From Agarivorans sp. TSD2052 (GTDB lineage Bacteria; Pseudomonadota; Gammaproteobacteria; Enterobacterales; Celerinatantimonadaceae), in assembly GCF_023238625.1 (NCBI RefSeq), contig NZ_CP096670.1, forward strand, positions 4,429,501 to 4,493,500: DNA of 64,000 bases. Reading direction: 5' to 3'. The position numbers were made by a program, and so were the translations under genes. Of this stretch, positions 48,958 through 56,359 are shown one piece after another (the first letter of the stretch is position 1; every line of letters begins with the position of its first letter). The notes under the pieces are model-generated. The model was given only the letters and a program-made list of their open reading frames with translations, did no database searches and was not told the origin of the DNA.

Positions 48958-49818
48958 ATGATCCACAGCATGACAGGCTATGCACGCCACCAACTTAAAG
49001 CCGATTGGGGCAGTGCAACATGGGAAATTCGCAGCGTAAACCAACGTTACTTAGAAACCTACTGGCGCATGCCAGAGCAGTTTCGCGCCCTAGAGCCAGT
49101 ATTGCGAGACAAGATCAGAAAAGCCCTACAACGCGGTAAAGTAGAATGTAACCTACGCTTTGACGCCGACCAAGCCAGCCGTGGCGAACTACAACTAAAC
49201 CAAGCCCTGGCCGAACAACTGATTAAAAATGCCGAGTGGGTTCAGCAGCAAGCTGGCGGTCAAATTAACCCGGTAGATATATTGCGCTGGCCGGGCGTAA
49301 TGGAAACCCCAGAGCAAGACGCCGACGCGATTAGCAAAGAGCTATTAGCCGGTTGGCTAGTGGCCCTAGAGGCCTTTATTGAAAGCCGTGCGAGCGAAGG
49401 GGCCAACACCGCCACCATGATCACCACCCGCCTAGAGAAAATCACTCAGCAAGTGGCCTTTGTACGTGAGCAAATGCCCGCCGTAATGCAATGGCAGCGT
49501 GACCGCTTAAACAATCGCCTAGCCGAAGTAAAAGACGAGTTAGAGCCGCAGCGCATTGAACTAGAAATGATCATGGTCGCGCAGAAGATAGACGTAGCCG
49601 AAGAGCTAGACCGCCTAGACTCGCACGTCACTGAGACGCAAAAAATTCTTAAAAAGGGCGGCGCTTGTGGCCGACGCCTCGACTTTATGATGCAAGAGTT
49701 TAACCGCGAAGCCAATACTCTAGCGTCTAAGTCTATCAACTCAGAAATCACCCAAGCAGCGGTAGAGCTTAAGGTGTTAATTGAGCAAATGCGCGAGCAG
49801 ATCCAGAACATAGAATGA
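48958..49818 (+). CDS. yicC: YicC-family endoribonuclease
   Basis: 286 residues: MIHSMTGYARHQ at the N-terminus, the DUF1732-type C-terminal domain with EELDRLDSHV, GRRLDFMMQEFNREANTLASKS and the terminal MREQIQNIE. YicC proteins cleave certain small RNAs. The last seven codons, including the stop, lie in the left attachment repeat of the genomic island, so insertion kept the gene whole. The right repeat at 60748 encodes the alternative ending QIQNLE-stop. Confidence 0.95.
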   Translation: MIHSMTGYARHQLKADWGSATWEIRSVNQRYLETYWRMPEQFRALEPVLRDKIRKALQRGKVECNLRFDADQASRGELQLNQALAEQLIKNAEWVQQQAGGQINPVDILRWPGVMETPEQDADAISKELLAGWLVALEAFIESRASEGANTATMITTRLEKITQQVAFVREQMPAVMQWQRDRLNNRLAEVKDELEPQRIELEMIMVAQKIDVAEELDRLDSHVTETQKILKKGGACGRRLDFMMQEFNREANTLASKSINSEITQAAVELKVLIEQMREQIQNIE

Positions 49819-49820
49819 TA
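49798..49820 (+). repeat. left attachment site (attL) in yicC
   Basis: CAGATCCAGAAC-A-TAGAAT-G-ATA, covering the last codons of yicC. It matches the right copy at 60748-60770 except at two positions. Confidence 0.83.
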
Positions 49821-49901
49821 TTTCACTAGGCACAAAAATATCACAATACGCTGTTTATATTGAGATTTTATCTAACGCTTAGTTTCATTAGATTTCAATA
49901 G

Positions 49902-49984
49902 TGGTGACAAGCGACCATCTTAATGGTGGCAAAAATGGTGACAAGCTAACAAGGTGATGATACGTTACTTGGTATCTGTCACCA
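49902..49984. repeat. integrase arm-type repeats, left end
   Basis: TGGTGACA occurs at 49902-49909 and 49936-49943, with a one-mismatch copy TGGTGGCA at 49924-49931 and an inverted copy at 49977-49984 directly before the integrase gene. They probably bind the integrase N-terminal domain and may let it repress its own promoter. Confidence 0.65.
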
Positions 49985-49997
49985 TTTTTTTACGCCT

Positions 49998-51248
49998 ATG
50001 AATGATTCACAATTAAAAGCTAAGCTAAGAGAAGGAAAGGTTGGGAAGTTTAAGGTAGATACTGGTCTTTACTTTCGAATCACCGAACAAGGTAGTGCTT
50101 TCTGGGTTCTTCGCTATTCCATTAATGGAAAGCGAAGAGAGCTAACACTTGGCAGATATGGAAGAGTGCCTGAAGGGCTACCTCTTAGCGATGCAAAGCT
50201 ACAAGCCTTACAACTAAGATCTGGCATTAGAAAGGGTGTTGACCCTATTGCTGAAAAAAAGCGAAACCAACTGCCTCAATTTCGTACTGTTGATGATGTA
50301 GCAAAAGACTGGCTTAAAGAGTGTGAACGCCATTTAAAAAATCCCCAAATCCCTGCTCGTGTATATCGAAAAGATATCTCTCCTTATATTGGTGAATTAG
50401 CTGTCGATAAAGTAAGTTCTAGAGACATTCTGAACATCATCCGACTGATTAATCAAAGTGGTCGCCCTTCAATTTCTAATGACGCTTTAAACTACTGTAA
50501 ACAGCTATTTAATCACGCCTTGAAACTTGATCTGACATCAAATAACCCAGCGGCCCCGTTTACAGAAAAAGATGCAGGTGGAACAGAGAAGCCCCGAGAT
50601 AGAGCCTTGTCTCTTCAGGAAATTGAAACTATTTTCCAAGTTTTTGGCAAGCACTCAGACATCATGACTCGTGAGAATTATCTAGCGATAGCTATGCTTA
50701 TCATCTTTGGTGTTCGTAAGGGAGAATTAATTGCCGCTCAGTGGGATGAATTTGATTTTGAAAATTTGTGTTGGGGATTACCAGCAGAAAGAACCAAAAC
50801 TGGAGTAAAAATTAGCATTCCAATTCCAGAAAAAACTCTTCCATGGTTCAAAGAGCTACATATGAGAGCTAATGGCTCGGACTACCTATTTCCCTCTCGT
50901 CGAGCGAGTAAAAGACGCCAGTATATTAGTGACGATACGCTAAATCACGCCTTAGCTAAGCTGTTTGGTAAAAAAGTAGACTCAAAAAAACAACCATTAC
51001 CAAACATCCTTGGAGAGCATGGGATCGAACATTTTGTTGTACATGATTTAAGAAGAACTTGCCGTAGTCTTCTGGCTGAAAACGGTGTCCCTAGTCATAT
51101 TGCAGAAAGGTGTCTTAATCACAAAGTTAAGGGCGTTGAAGGGATTTATGACCGATATGATTATTTAGAAGAACGCAGGCAATCATTGAATATGCTGTGT
51201 AACTCGATAGTTCATATTGTAAGCTGTAATGATTCACTCAAGATCTGA
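49998..51248 (+). CDS. site-specific tyrosine recombinase, P4-type integrase
   Basis: 416 residues. The N-terminal DUF4102-type arm-binding domain (about 1-90) includes YFRITEQGSAFWVLRYSINGKRRELTLGRYG, cut here in the middle of the fold. The core-binding domain (95-190) and catalytic domain (205-400) follow, with the active-site Arg in IFGVRKGELIA, HDLRRT, a later His in CLNHK and the nucleophile Tyr in YDRYDY. It integrates the island at yicC. There is no evident ribosome site; an arm-type repeat lies 14 bases before the ATG, suggesting autoregulation. Confidence 0.95.
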   Translation: MNDSQLKAKLREGKVGKFKVDTGLYFRITEQGSAFWVLRYSINGKRRELTLGRYGRVPEGLPLSDAKLQALQLRSGIRKGVDPIAEKKRNQLPQFRTVDDVAKDWLKECERHLKNPQIPARVYRKDISPYIGELAVDKVSSRDILNIIRLINQSGRPSISNDALNYCKQLFNHALKLDLTSNNPAAPFTEKDAGGTEKPRDRALSLQEIETIFQVFGKHSDIMTRENYLAIAMLIIFGVRKGELIAAQWDEFDFENLCWGLPAERTKTGVKISIPIPEKTLPWFKELHMRANGSDYLFPSRRASKRRQYISDDTLNHALAKLFGKKVDSKKQPLPNILGEHGIEHFVVHDLRRTCRSLLAENGVPSHIAERCLNHKVKGVEGIYDRYDYLEERRQSLNMLCNSIVHIVSCNDSLKI

Positions 51249-51384
51249 ACCGAACACTGAGGAAATGCATAAATCAACTCAAGCAGTTTAAGTCGCTTAA
51301 CTATGTGTTTCTGGTTGGTAATACCAATCAAGTCATCACACAAAAGAAACGCTTGATTAAACATAGTTAAGATTAAGAGATTAG
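51249..51384. other. structured spacer after the integrase gene
   Basis: No gene is seen. An 11-bp inverted repeat (CTTAACTATGT, 51296-51306, with 51361-51371) encloses a smaller palindrome (TTGGTA-A-TACCAA, 51315-51327). It may be a processing or regulatory structure or an excisionase/transfer site; I cannot distinguish these. Confidence 0.4.
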
Positions 51385-51510
51385 GTGCAAATCACACTAC
51401 ATTAACGTAATATTTGCTACAAATCACTTGTGCAAAATAGTGTGCAAATTATAATGCGTACTCATAATTTTTGTGCAAAACTTAAACGAGTGCATACTTA
51501 AAAGTGCAAA
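51385..51510 (+). promoter_or_regulatory. GTGCAAA direct-repeat array upstream of the three-gene operon
   Basis: GTGCAAA occurs at 51385, 51430, 51442, 51473 and 51504, with GTGCATA at 51490: six same-orientation copies in 126 bp ending ten bases before the operon's first ATG. It looks like a multi-site operator, perhaps for the HTH protein encoded by the second gene of the operon. Confidence 0.6.
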
Positions 51511-51520
51511 TGAGGGCGAG

Positions 51521-52324
51521 ATGGTAAATAAAATAGTTGCGAAAAAAGCGTCTATTAGGTTTGAAAAGCTAGGAGTATCGGGACTCAAGTCGAAGCTTGA
51601 AGCTCTACAAGAAGTTCTTCGTGACCGATTTCCTAAGTCACATATGCCTCGTGTTCAAGCTCTAAACATAGATCTTACCAATCCTAATGCGGTACAGGTT
51701 GACCAAGATGGTGCTTATGAGTTGCACATGGTGAGTGCTGATAATGTTCATGCATTAAAGATTGGTAACCAAGGTTTTGACTATTCAGTACGTAACTATG
51801 TACCGTTTGAAGAACAAAAAGAAATGTTCTTACATGTTGTCAGCATGGTTATGCGTGCAATGGATGTGAAATATGTTGGGCATATATCCATGCAAAATAT
51901 TAATATGCTTGCATTTGATGCTGAAGGTGCGGCAGCTAACATCCGTGAAAATTCTCCTTTTGCTGTTACAGATAAAGGAATCGATGAGGCATGGCAACGT
52001 GTCGGCGCAGCGACTAGACATGATTATGAGCTAGACGATGGCCTAATCGGATTAGTAGTACACAGTACAATTGCACATGAAGGCCAAAGCTTCATACCTC
52101 AGCCTGAATGGGAGCTATGGCAATTTATGGGCGGGATTCCTGTCGTACAAGAGAGAAGCCTTTTGTTGACGATTTCTGTTGCACATCATCAACAAGGAAA
52201 AGAACAAAGATCTCCTCAAGAAGTGAGTCTTGTGAATCTAGATTTACAGGATGTTGAAAATAAATTTAAGCAGATTCATGAGCATTTAAATTGCACATAC
52301 GGTTCAATAACTAAGGAGAGCTAA
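51521..52324 (+). CDS. TIGR04255-like protein of unknown function
   Basis: 267 residues from the ATG at 51521, which has GAGGG seven bases upstream; an in-frame GTG at 51473 lies inside the repeat array and is less likely. The pattern of an N-terminal IRFEKLG strand, LQEVLRDRFPKS, a central HALKIGNQGFDYSVRNYVPF, and a helix ending VKYVGHISMQNIN resembles the TIGR04255 family, which is scattered among bacteria and often on mobile elements, with no known activity. No catalytic motif is seen. It is first in a tight three-gene operon in the island. Confidence 0.75.
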   Translation: MVNKIVAKKASIRFEKLGVSGLKSKLEALQEVLRDRFPKSHMPRVQALNIDLTNPNAVQVDQDGAYELHMVSADNVHALKIGNQGFDYSVRNYVPFEEQKEMFLHVVSMVMRAMDVKYVGHISMQNINMLAFDAEGAAANIRENSPFAVTDKGIDEAWQRVGAATRHDYELDDGLIGLVVHSTIAHEGQSFIPQPEWELWQFMGGIPVVQERSLLLTISVAHHQQGKEQRSPQEVSLVNLDLQDVENKFKQIHEHLNCTYGSITKES

Positions 52325-52327
52325 AGT

Positions 52328-52843
52328 ATGGAAACTACGCTAACTAGACAGGTAGCACCTCAGATACTATCAGTTTGTTTGCTGGCAGCCACTCCTGGTG
52401 CTTACGCTATTCAACAACCAGAGCCTGTTGTTTTTATTCAAGATTACGACTTACCTCAGTTTGTGTTGGAAGCAACAAATGATCAGAGTGCAAATACAGG
52501 AGAACACGCTTCTGTTGCTCTGTATCAAGAGTTGAAAGATGAATTTCAGCTTTCTCATACACAATTTGCCTCTTGGTTAGGCTTGAAAAGACGTTCTTTG
52601 TACAACTGGATTAATGATCCAAGTAGCTCTCGAAGTGAAGCGGCTGTTGAGGCTAGACTTGTAAACTTGAATGCTTTGATGATGGATATGGACAAGGAAC
52701 ATAGACCGTTATTGCACAAAGTCGCATTTAGCCCTATCGATGGCGATCCTGCTTTCGGTGAAGCTTTACTTAATGGAGCAAGTAAAGAAAAACTTTTTTC
52801 TTGGTATGATGAACTCTACGATAAATTTGACCTACTAGCTTGA
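52328..52843 (+). CDS. helix-turn-helix protein with a signal-like N-terminus
   Basis: 171 residues. Residues 70-95 (LSHTQFASWLGLKRRSLYNW) form a clear HTH of the lambda-repressor/Xre class, followed by a helical C-terminal part that recalls Xre/ParS-type antitoxins. The first 28 residues are odd: a charged start, then ILSVCLLAATPGAYA, which looks like a Sec signal ending in A-Y-A. The protein is either membrane-tethered or exported, or the segment is a hydrophobic docking helix. The ATG is three bases after the previous stop and has GGAG upstream. It may bind the GTGCAAA array. Confidence 0.75.
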   Translation: METTLTRQVAPQILSVCLLAATPGAYAIQQPEPVVFIQDYDLPQFVLEATNDQSANTGEHASVALYQELKDEFQLSHTQFASWLGLKRRSLYNWINDPSSSRSEAAVEARLVNLNALMMDMDKEHRPLLHKVAFSPIDGDPAFGEALLNGASKEKLFSWYDELYDKFDLLA

Positions 52844-52860
52844 TCCTATAAGGAAAAAAT

Positions 52861-53772
52861 GTGACAGAAGGCGTTCGAGAGGAACTCTTAGCAAGAGGCT
52901 GGGGCCGACATAGTTGTATTCTAATTGATGATTCAATCATCGAATGGCTTACCCCTATACTGCCAGAGAGTGTCCAAGAACTATGTGTCGACGGTAATCT
53001 CCTGATCATATCTTTGTACGACTGTGCTGTAATTAACCCATGCTTCGTTTCGGAGCCATGGGTTAATGTGCTTATAGCTAAGAAAATCGATGGGCTAAAT
53101 AAGCAGTTTCAAAATGGTCGCAGTGAGCGAAGGTTGCACTTTTCTGTAACTAAAGATGGGCAGGATGAAGCATTTGAAGTCAACGCTTCGAGTATTATCC
53201 AGTTTGAACGTAACAGGCTGCTTGAGCTCAATAGGCAAGTTGGTTATCAGGTAGGAGATAATTCCTCATTTAGCTTAAAGCACTGGCTCGCTGAGCGCTT
53301 TCGACGCGATGTTTGGCCGGATGCTTTCAATCGTTCAATAAAAAGTGCAGAGAAACGTTTAAAAAAGTTCTATGTGCGTCGGAATGGACACCTTTCAGGT
53401 GTTTACCTCAAGCTTGATTCTTGGGAAGAAAAGCCAGAGGGTCAAAAGTATGAGGTCTGTGGGATAGTTGTCATTGAAGATAAGATGCTTCGCCCACTAC
53501 GACGAGCTGTTAAGCAGGCCCAGCCGGAGCTTGTTGATGTAAGTAATGATGATATCGATAATGCTATACGCAATGAGTTCAAGGTTGCTCTAGGTGATAC
53601 AGTTAACTGGACCGAAGATAGAACCTTGTCTATTGGTATTGCTTTAGATCTGAAAACGGAGAATCAAGTGACATTAAGTCATCAGAGACAGTTCCGACGA
53701 TTAAATCCATATACTTTGTCGGAACAAAGTCCAGATGCTCCAATGCCCGCAGAAATGGAAAGCAACTCGTAA
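52861..53772 (+). CDS. unknown protein, third gene of the island operon
   Basis: 303 residues from a GTG with AAGGA seven bases upstream. No signal peptide or membrane segment is seen. The N-terminal half includes CILIDDSIIEWLTPILPESV and YDCAVINPCFVSEPWVNVLI; the acidic residues in the first could suggest a nuclease or PIN-like fold, but this is weak. The middle is basic (SAEKRLKKFYVRR). I do not recognise the family. It lies 17 bases after the HTH gene, and an IS3 element begins 65 bases downstream, so the operon may once have been longer. Confidence 0.7.
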   Translation: MTEGVREELLARGWGRHSCILIDDSIIEWLTPILPESVQELCVDGNLLIISLYDCAVINPCFVSEPWVNVLIAKKIDGLNKQFQNGRSERRLHFSVTKDGQDEAFEVNASSIIQFERNRLLELNRQVGYQVGDNSSFSLKHWLAERFRRDVWPDAFNRSIKSAEKRLKKFYVRRNGHLSGVYLKLDSWEEKPEGQKYEVCGIVVIEDKMLRPLRRAVKQAQPELVDVSNDDIDNAIRNEFKVALGDTVNWTEDRTLSIGIALDLKTENQVTLSHQRQFRRLNPYTLSEQSPDAPMPAEMESNS

Positions 53773-53855
53773 TCAATTTAGGAAAAAGGTACAAGTATAA
53801 AATGCACCTTTATTGTATCTGCTTCTTTTACTGTTAGTGGTAAGGCCTGAGAATC

Positions 53856-54668
53856 CTAGACACTTTCTAGGTTCTCAAAATACTGCTGCTCAAAGTCAGC
53901 AGGAGACATACGGTCATTGTTAGTATGTCGTCGCTTCGGATTGTAGAACATTTCGATATAGTGGAACATAGCTTGCCTAGCCTCATCCCTCGTTTTGTAC
54001 TTAGTTTTGCGTACTTTTTCTTTCTTTAAGTTGCTAAAGAAACTTTCTGCTACTGCGTTATCCCAACAATTTCCCCTGCGGCTCATACTGGGCTTTATAC
54101 CCAATTCAGTCAGTAGCTTTCTAAAGTTACGGCTGGAGTATTGAGAGCCCTGATCAGTATGTAGGTTCACTGTATTGTTCGGCTTTCGCCGCCAATACGC
54201 AGCAGTTAAGGCGTCAAGCACCAAGTCCTCTGTCATGCGTTCGCCCATCGACCACCCAACGATGTTGCGAGCATACAGATCCATCACTACTGCAAGGAAT
54301 AGGAAGCCTTCCTGGGTGTGGATATAAGTAATGTCGCTGACCCACCATTGATTAGGCTCTTCTACAGAAAACTCACGATTAAGCGTATTCGCTGCAATAA
54401 TGTCTGGTTTACCGCCATAACAGCCCTTTGGTGACTTATAGCCGCGCTGTGCTTTTAACCCTGCTTGACGCATTAATCGCAGCACTCGGTCTCTGCCACA
54501 GGTAATGCGTGCTTCAAGTAAATCCTTATGGATATTGCGATAGCCGTAATGCCCACCGCTCTCAATCCAGAACTGTTTTATCTGACCCAGCAGTTTTTTA
54601 TCTGCACTTTCTCGTTGGCTTAATGGCTGCTTAAGCCAATCATAATAACCACTCGGGTGCACCTGCAA
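53856..54668 (-). CDS. IS3-family transposase OrfB (DDE catalytic part)
   Basis: 270 residues as an independent reading from TTG, but the frame stays open upstream to about 54733, so the natural product is probably the OrfAB fusion. The rve-type catalytic domain has Asp in WVSDITYIHT, Asp in LHTDQGSQYSS, and Glu in GNCWDNAVAESFFSNLKKE with the downstream K. It cuts and joins the IS ends. It is in the -1 frame relative to orfA. The full DDE set suggests activity. Confidence 0.93.
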   Translation of the reverse strand: MQVHPSGYYDWLKQPLSQRESADKKLLGQIKQFWIESGGHYGYRNIHKDLLEARITCGRDRVLRLMRQAGLKAQRGYKSPKGCYGGKPDIIAANTLNREFSVEEPNQWWVSDITYIHTQEGFLFLAVVMDLYARNIVGWSMGERMTEDLVLDALTAAYWRRKPNNTVNLHTDQGSQYSSRNFRKLLTELGIKPSMSRRGNCWDNAVAESFFSNLKKEKVRKTKYKTRDEARQAMFHYIEMFYNPKRRHTNNDRMSPADFEQQYFENLESV

Positions 54669-54712
54669 AGCCCGACACAGCAGCCGAACGGGGTAATGAT
54701 TGCTACGAGATT

Positions 54713-55009
54713 TTATGAACGGGTAGCGTTCTTTGACTCGCTTGCAAAGAACACGGCGGCTTCCTTTAAAATGTCCCTCTCTTGCTGTGTACGTTTCAGC
54801 TCTCGCTTAAGCCTAGCGACTTCAGCCTGAAGGTCTTGCTCTTGAACGCGCTGTTTAGGCGGCTTTGCGTAGGTACGCATCCAGTTATACAAGGCTTTGG
54901 TGCTTATACCTAAACGCTCTGCGACATCTGCAACGGCATAACCGTGAACAGTAATTTGATTAACGGCTTCTTGTTTGAACTCTGCTGAATAGCGTGTGCC
55001 TTTAGCCAT
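54713..55009 (-). CDS. IS3-family transposase OrfA (HTH part)
   Basis: 98 residues: an HTH of the transposase-8 type (YAVADVAERLGISTKALYNW) and a leucine-zipper-like coil (about 62-85), ending AAVFFASESKNATRS. A -1 slip near TCAAAG (54731-54736) would give the usual junction FFASESKERYPFIK and lead into orfB. The slip site is inferred from the reading frames and typical IS3 proteins. Confidence 0.92.
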   Translation of the reverse strand: MAKGTRYSAEFKQEAVNQITVHGYAVADVAERLGISTKALYNWMRTYAKPPKQRVQEQDLQAEVARLKRELKRTQQERDILKEAAVFFASESKNATRS

Positions 55010-55077
55010 GGTTTTACCTTCTATAGTTAAGTTACATTTTTACCATAAAAAGTGTCGGGTTTTCTCAGGCCTTACCA

Positions 55078-55246
55078 ATGCAACATATTCTCAGCAAGAG
55101 AGCCGTGACCATTTGTATAATTCAGGGGCGATGTCAATTAGTAGTATATAACTCCAATCTTATCTATATGACCTCCTTAACTACAACCGACTCAAATGCT
55201 TAGGGGAATATTGAGGTTTGCCAGTTAGTGGAGTAACATTGAAAGG
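55078..55246 (+). promoter_or_regulatory. leader region of the retron
   Basis: About 170 AT-rich bases between the IS end and the retron RNA. No gene is seen. It must hold the retron promoter unless the IS supplies one; I cannot place a convincing -35/-10 pair. Confidence 0.4.
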
Positions 55247-55387
55247 CTCTTTAGTGTAAGACGTAATTCGTCTAGTCGGGTGATTAGCCAGACTCAAATT
55301 TATTGAACGGGTTTAAATGCGAGATGTACGCATCCTAAACTCGTTCCTCCTTTAGGATGCGTACATCTCGCACTCTTTAGTAAAGAG
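55247..55387 (+). ncRNA. retron msr-msd RNA (boundaries approximate)
   Basis: Immediately upstream of the reverse transcriptase gene. The msd part is a perfect 22-bp hairpin (55318-55339 with 55351-55372, 11-base loop CTCGTTCCTCC). Before it is TTAGC at 55274-55278, the usual context of the branching guanosine, inside a small imperfect stem (AGTC..GACT). A possible a1/a2 pair is CTCTTTA (55247-55253) with TAAAGAG (55381-55387). The RNA is the template and primer for a branched RNA-DNA (msDNA). The exact ends and branching G need experiment. Confidence 0.8.
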
Positions 55388-55390
55388 TTA

Positions 55391-55424
55391 AGCTCAAGGT
55401 GTTTTACCACACCTTGAGCTTTTT
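55391..55424 (+). terminator. terminator/attenuator between the retron RNA and RT gene
   Basis: A perfect 12-bp stem (AGCTCAAGGTGT, 55391-55402, with 55409-55420; loop TTTACC) followed by TTTT, ending 11 bases before the RT start. It should make the ncRNA more abundant than the mRNA. Confidence 0.78.
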
Positions 55425-55435
55425 AACGGAAAACT

Positions 55436-56359
55436 ATGAGTATCATTAGCCAGATAGCACAAACCTTAAAGAAACCTGAGTACGTGATAGAAGATATTCT
55501 ATTCATCGCTCCAATGAGATATAAAATCTACTATATCCCTAAACGAACTCACGGCTTTAGACAAATAGCCCAACCATCAAAAGAATTAAAAGAATGCCAG
55601 AGGGCATTTCTTAGGTTTTGTAACCTCCCCACTCACAATTGCGCTATGGCCTATAGAGAAGGCTTAAGTATCAAAGAAAATGCCATTGCACATAAAAACC
55701 AAGCATACTTGCTCAAGCTAGATTTCGAAAACTTCTTCAACAGCATAACTCCTAATATCTTTTGGCACACATGGGAATTAACAGGTGCAGAGCTACCAAC
55801 TAAAGATAATCAACAATGGATTGAAAAGCTGCTTTTTTGGAATCTAGAAGATAAGCTCGTTTTAAGCGTGGGAGCCCCTAGCTCACCTTCTGTATCCAAT
55901 TTTTGTGTGCTTATATTCGATCAAATGTTACAAGACCAGTGTCAAAGTTTGGGAATAAAGTACACTCGCTATGCCGATGATTTAACCTTCTCTACCAATG
56001 AGAAAGATATACTTTTCCAAATCCCAGAAAGTGTAGAAAATATTTTGTCCAAATGCTTTAACGGAAATTTAAGATTAAATAAAGGTAAAACTATTTTTTC
56101 GTCCAAAGCCCATAATCGTCACGTAACCGGAATTACCATTACTAATAGTGGAAAGATATCTTTAGGTCGTAGTAAGAAAAGATATATAAAACATAAAGTT
56201 CATCAATTCTCTCTTGAGCTGCTAAATAACCACGAAGTAATGCACTTAAAAGGGTTGATGGCTTATGCTCGTCATATTGAACCAAGTTTTTATGAGTCTC
56301 TTATAAGAAAGTACTCAAAAGAACTAATAGAACGTATTTTTGAGGTCCCAAATGAGTAG
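55436..56359 (+). CDS. retron reverse transcriptase
   Basis: 307 residues. The polymerase site has Asp96 in LLKLDFENFF and YADD at 179-182. Retron-specific marks are NAIAH at 82-86 (the NAxxH motif of region X) and VTG at 230-232 in region Y. The enzyme primes cDNA synthesis from a 2'-OH of a guanosine in the upstream RNA, giving msDNA. The stop overlaps the ATPase gene start by 8 bases. With the ATPase and HNH genes this is the type I-A (Septu-like) retron layout of Ec78/Ec83. Confidence 0.95.
   Translation: MSIISQIAQTLKKPEYVIEDILFIAPMRYKIYYIPKRTHGFRQIAQPSKELKECQRAFLRFCNLPTHNCAMAYREGLSIKENAIAHKNQAYLLKLDFENFFNSITPNIFWHTWELTGAELPTKDNQQWIEKLLFWNLEDKLVLSVGAPSSPSVSNFCVLIFDQMLQDQCQSLGIKYTRYADDLTFSTNEKDILFQIPESVENILSKCFNGNLRLNKGKTIFSSKAHNRHVTGITITNSGKISLGRSKKRYIKHKVHQFSLELLNNHEVMHLKGLMAYARHIEPSFYESLIRKYSKELIERIFEVPNE

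Larger units (their letters stand above)
53838..55077 (-). mobile_element. IS3-family insertion sequence (1240 bp)
   Basis: Terminal inverted repeats of about 29 bp with 16 perfect outer bases (TGGTAAGGCCTGAGAA) lie at 53838 and, reversed, at 55077, with TG...CA ends. Inside are orfA and orfB in the -1 relation typical of IS3. No 3- or 4-bp target duplication is visible (TAG on the left, ATG on the right), so the ends may have been rearranged after insertion. A hairpin in the left end may stop transposase transcription. Confidence 0.92.

Noticed and set aside
51385-51510. GTGCAAA array as a plasmid-type iteron origin
   Set aside because: The copies are short and irregularly spaced, and no Rep gene is nearby; an operator array is more economical.
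52861-53772. PIN-domain toxin
   Set aside because: Acidic residues near the N-terminus are suggestive, but the spacing and length do not fit a PIN domain.
55318-55372. Retron hairpin as a CRISPR repeat or simple terminator
   Set aside because: Only one copy, no spacers and no T-run; its place upstream of a retron RT with TTAGC before it fits msd.
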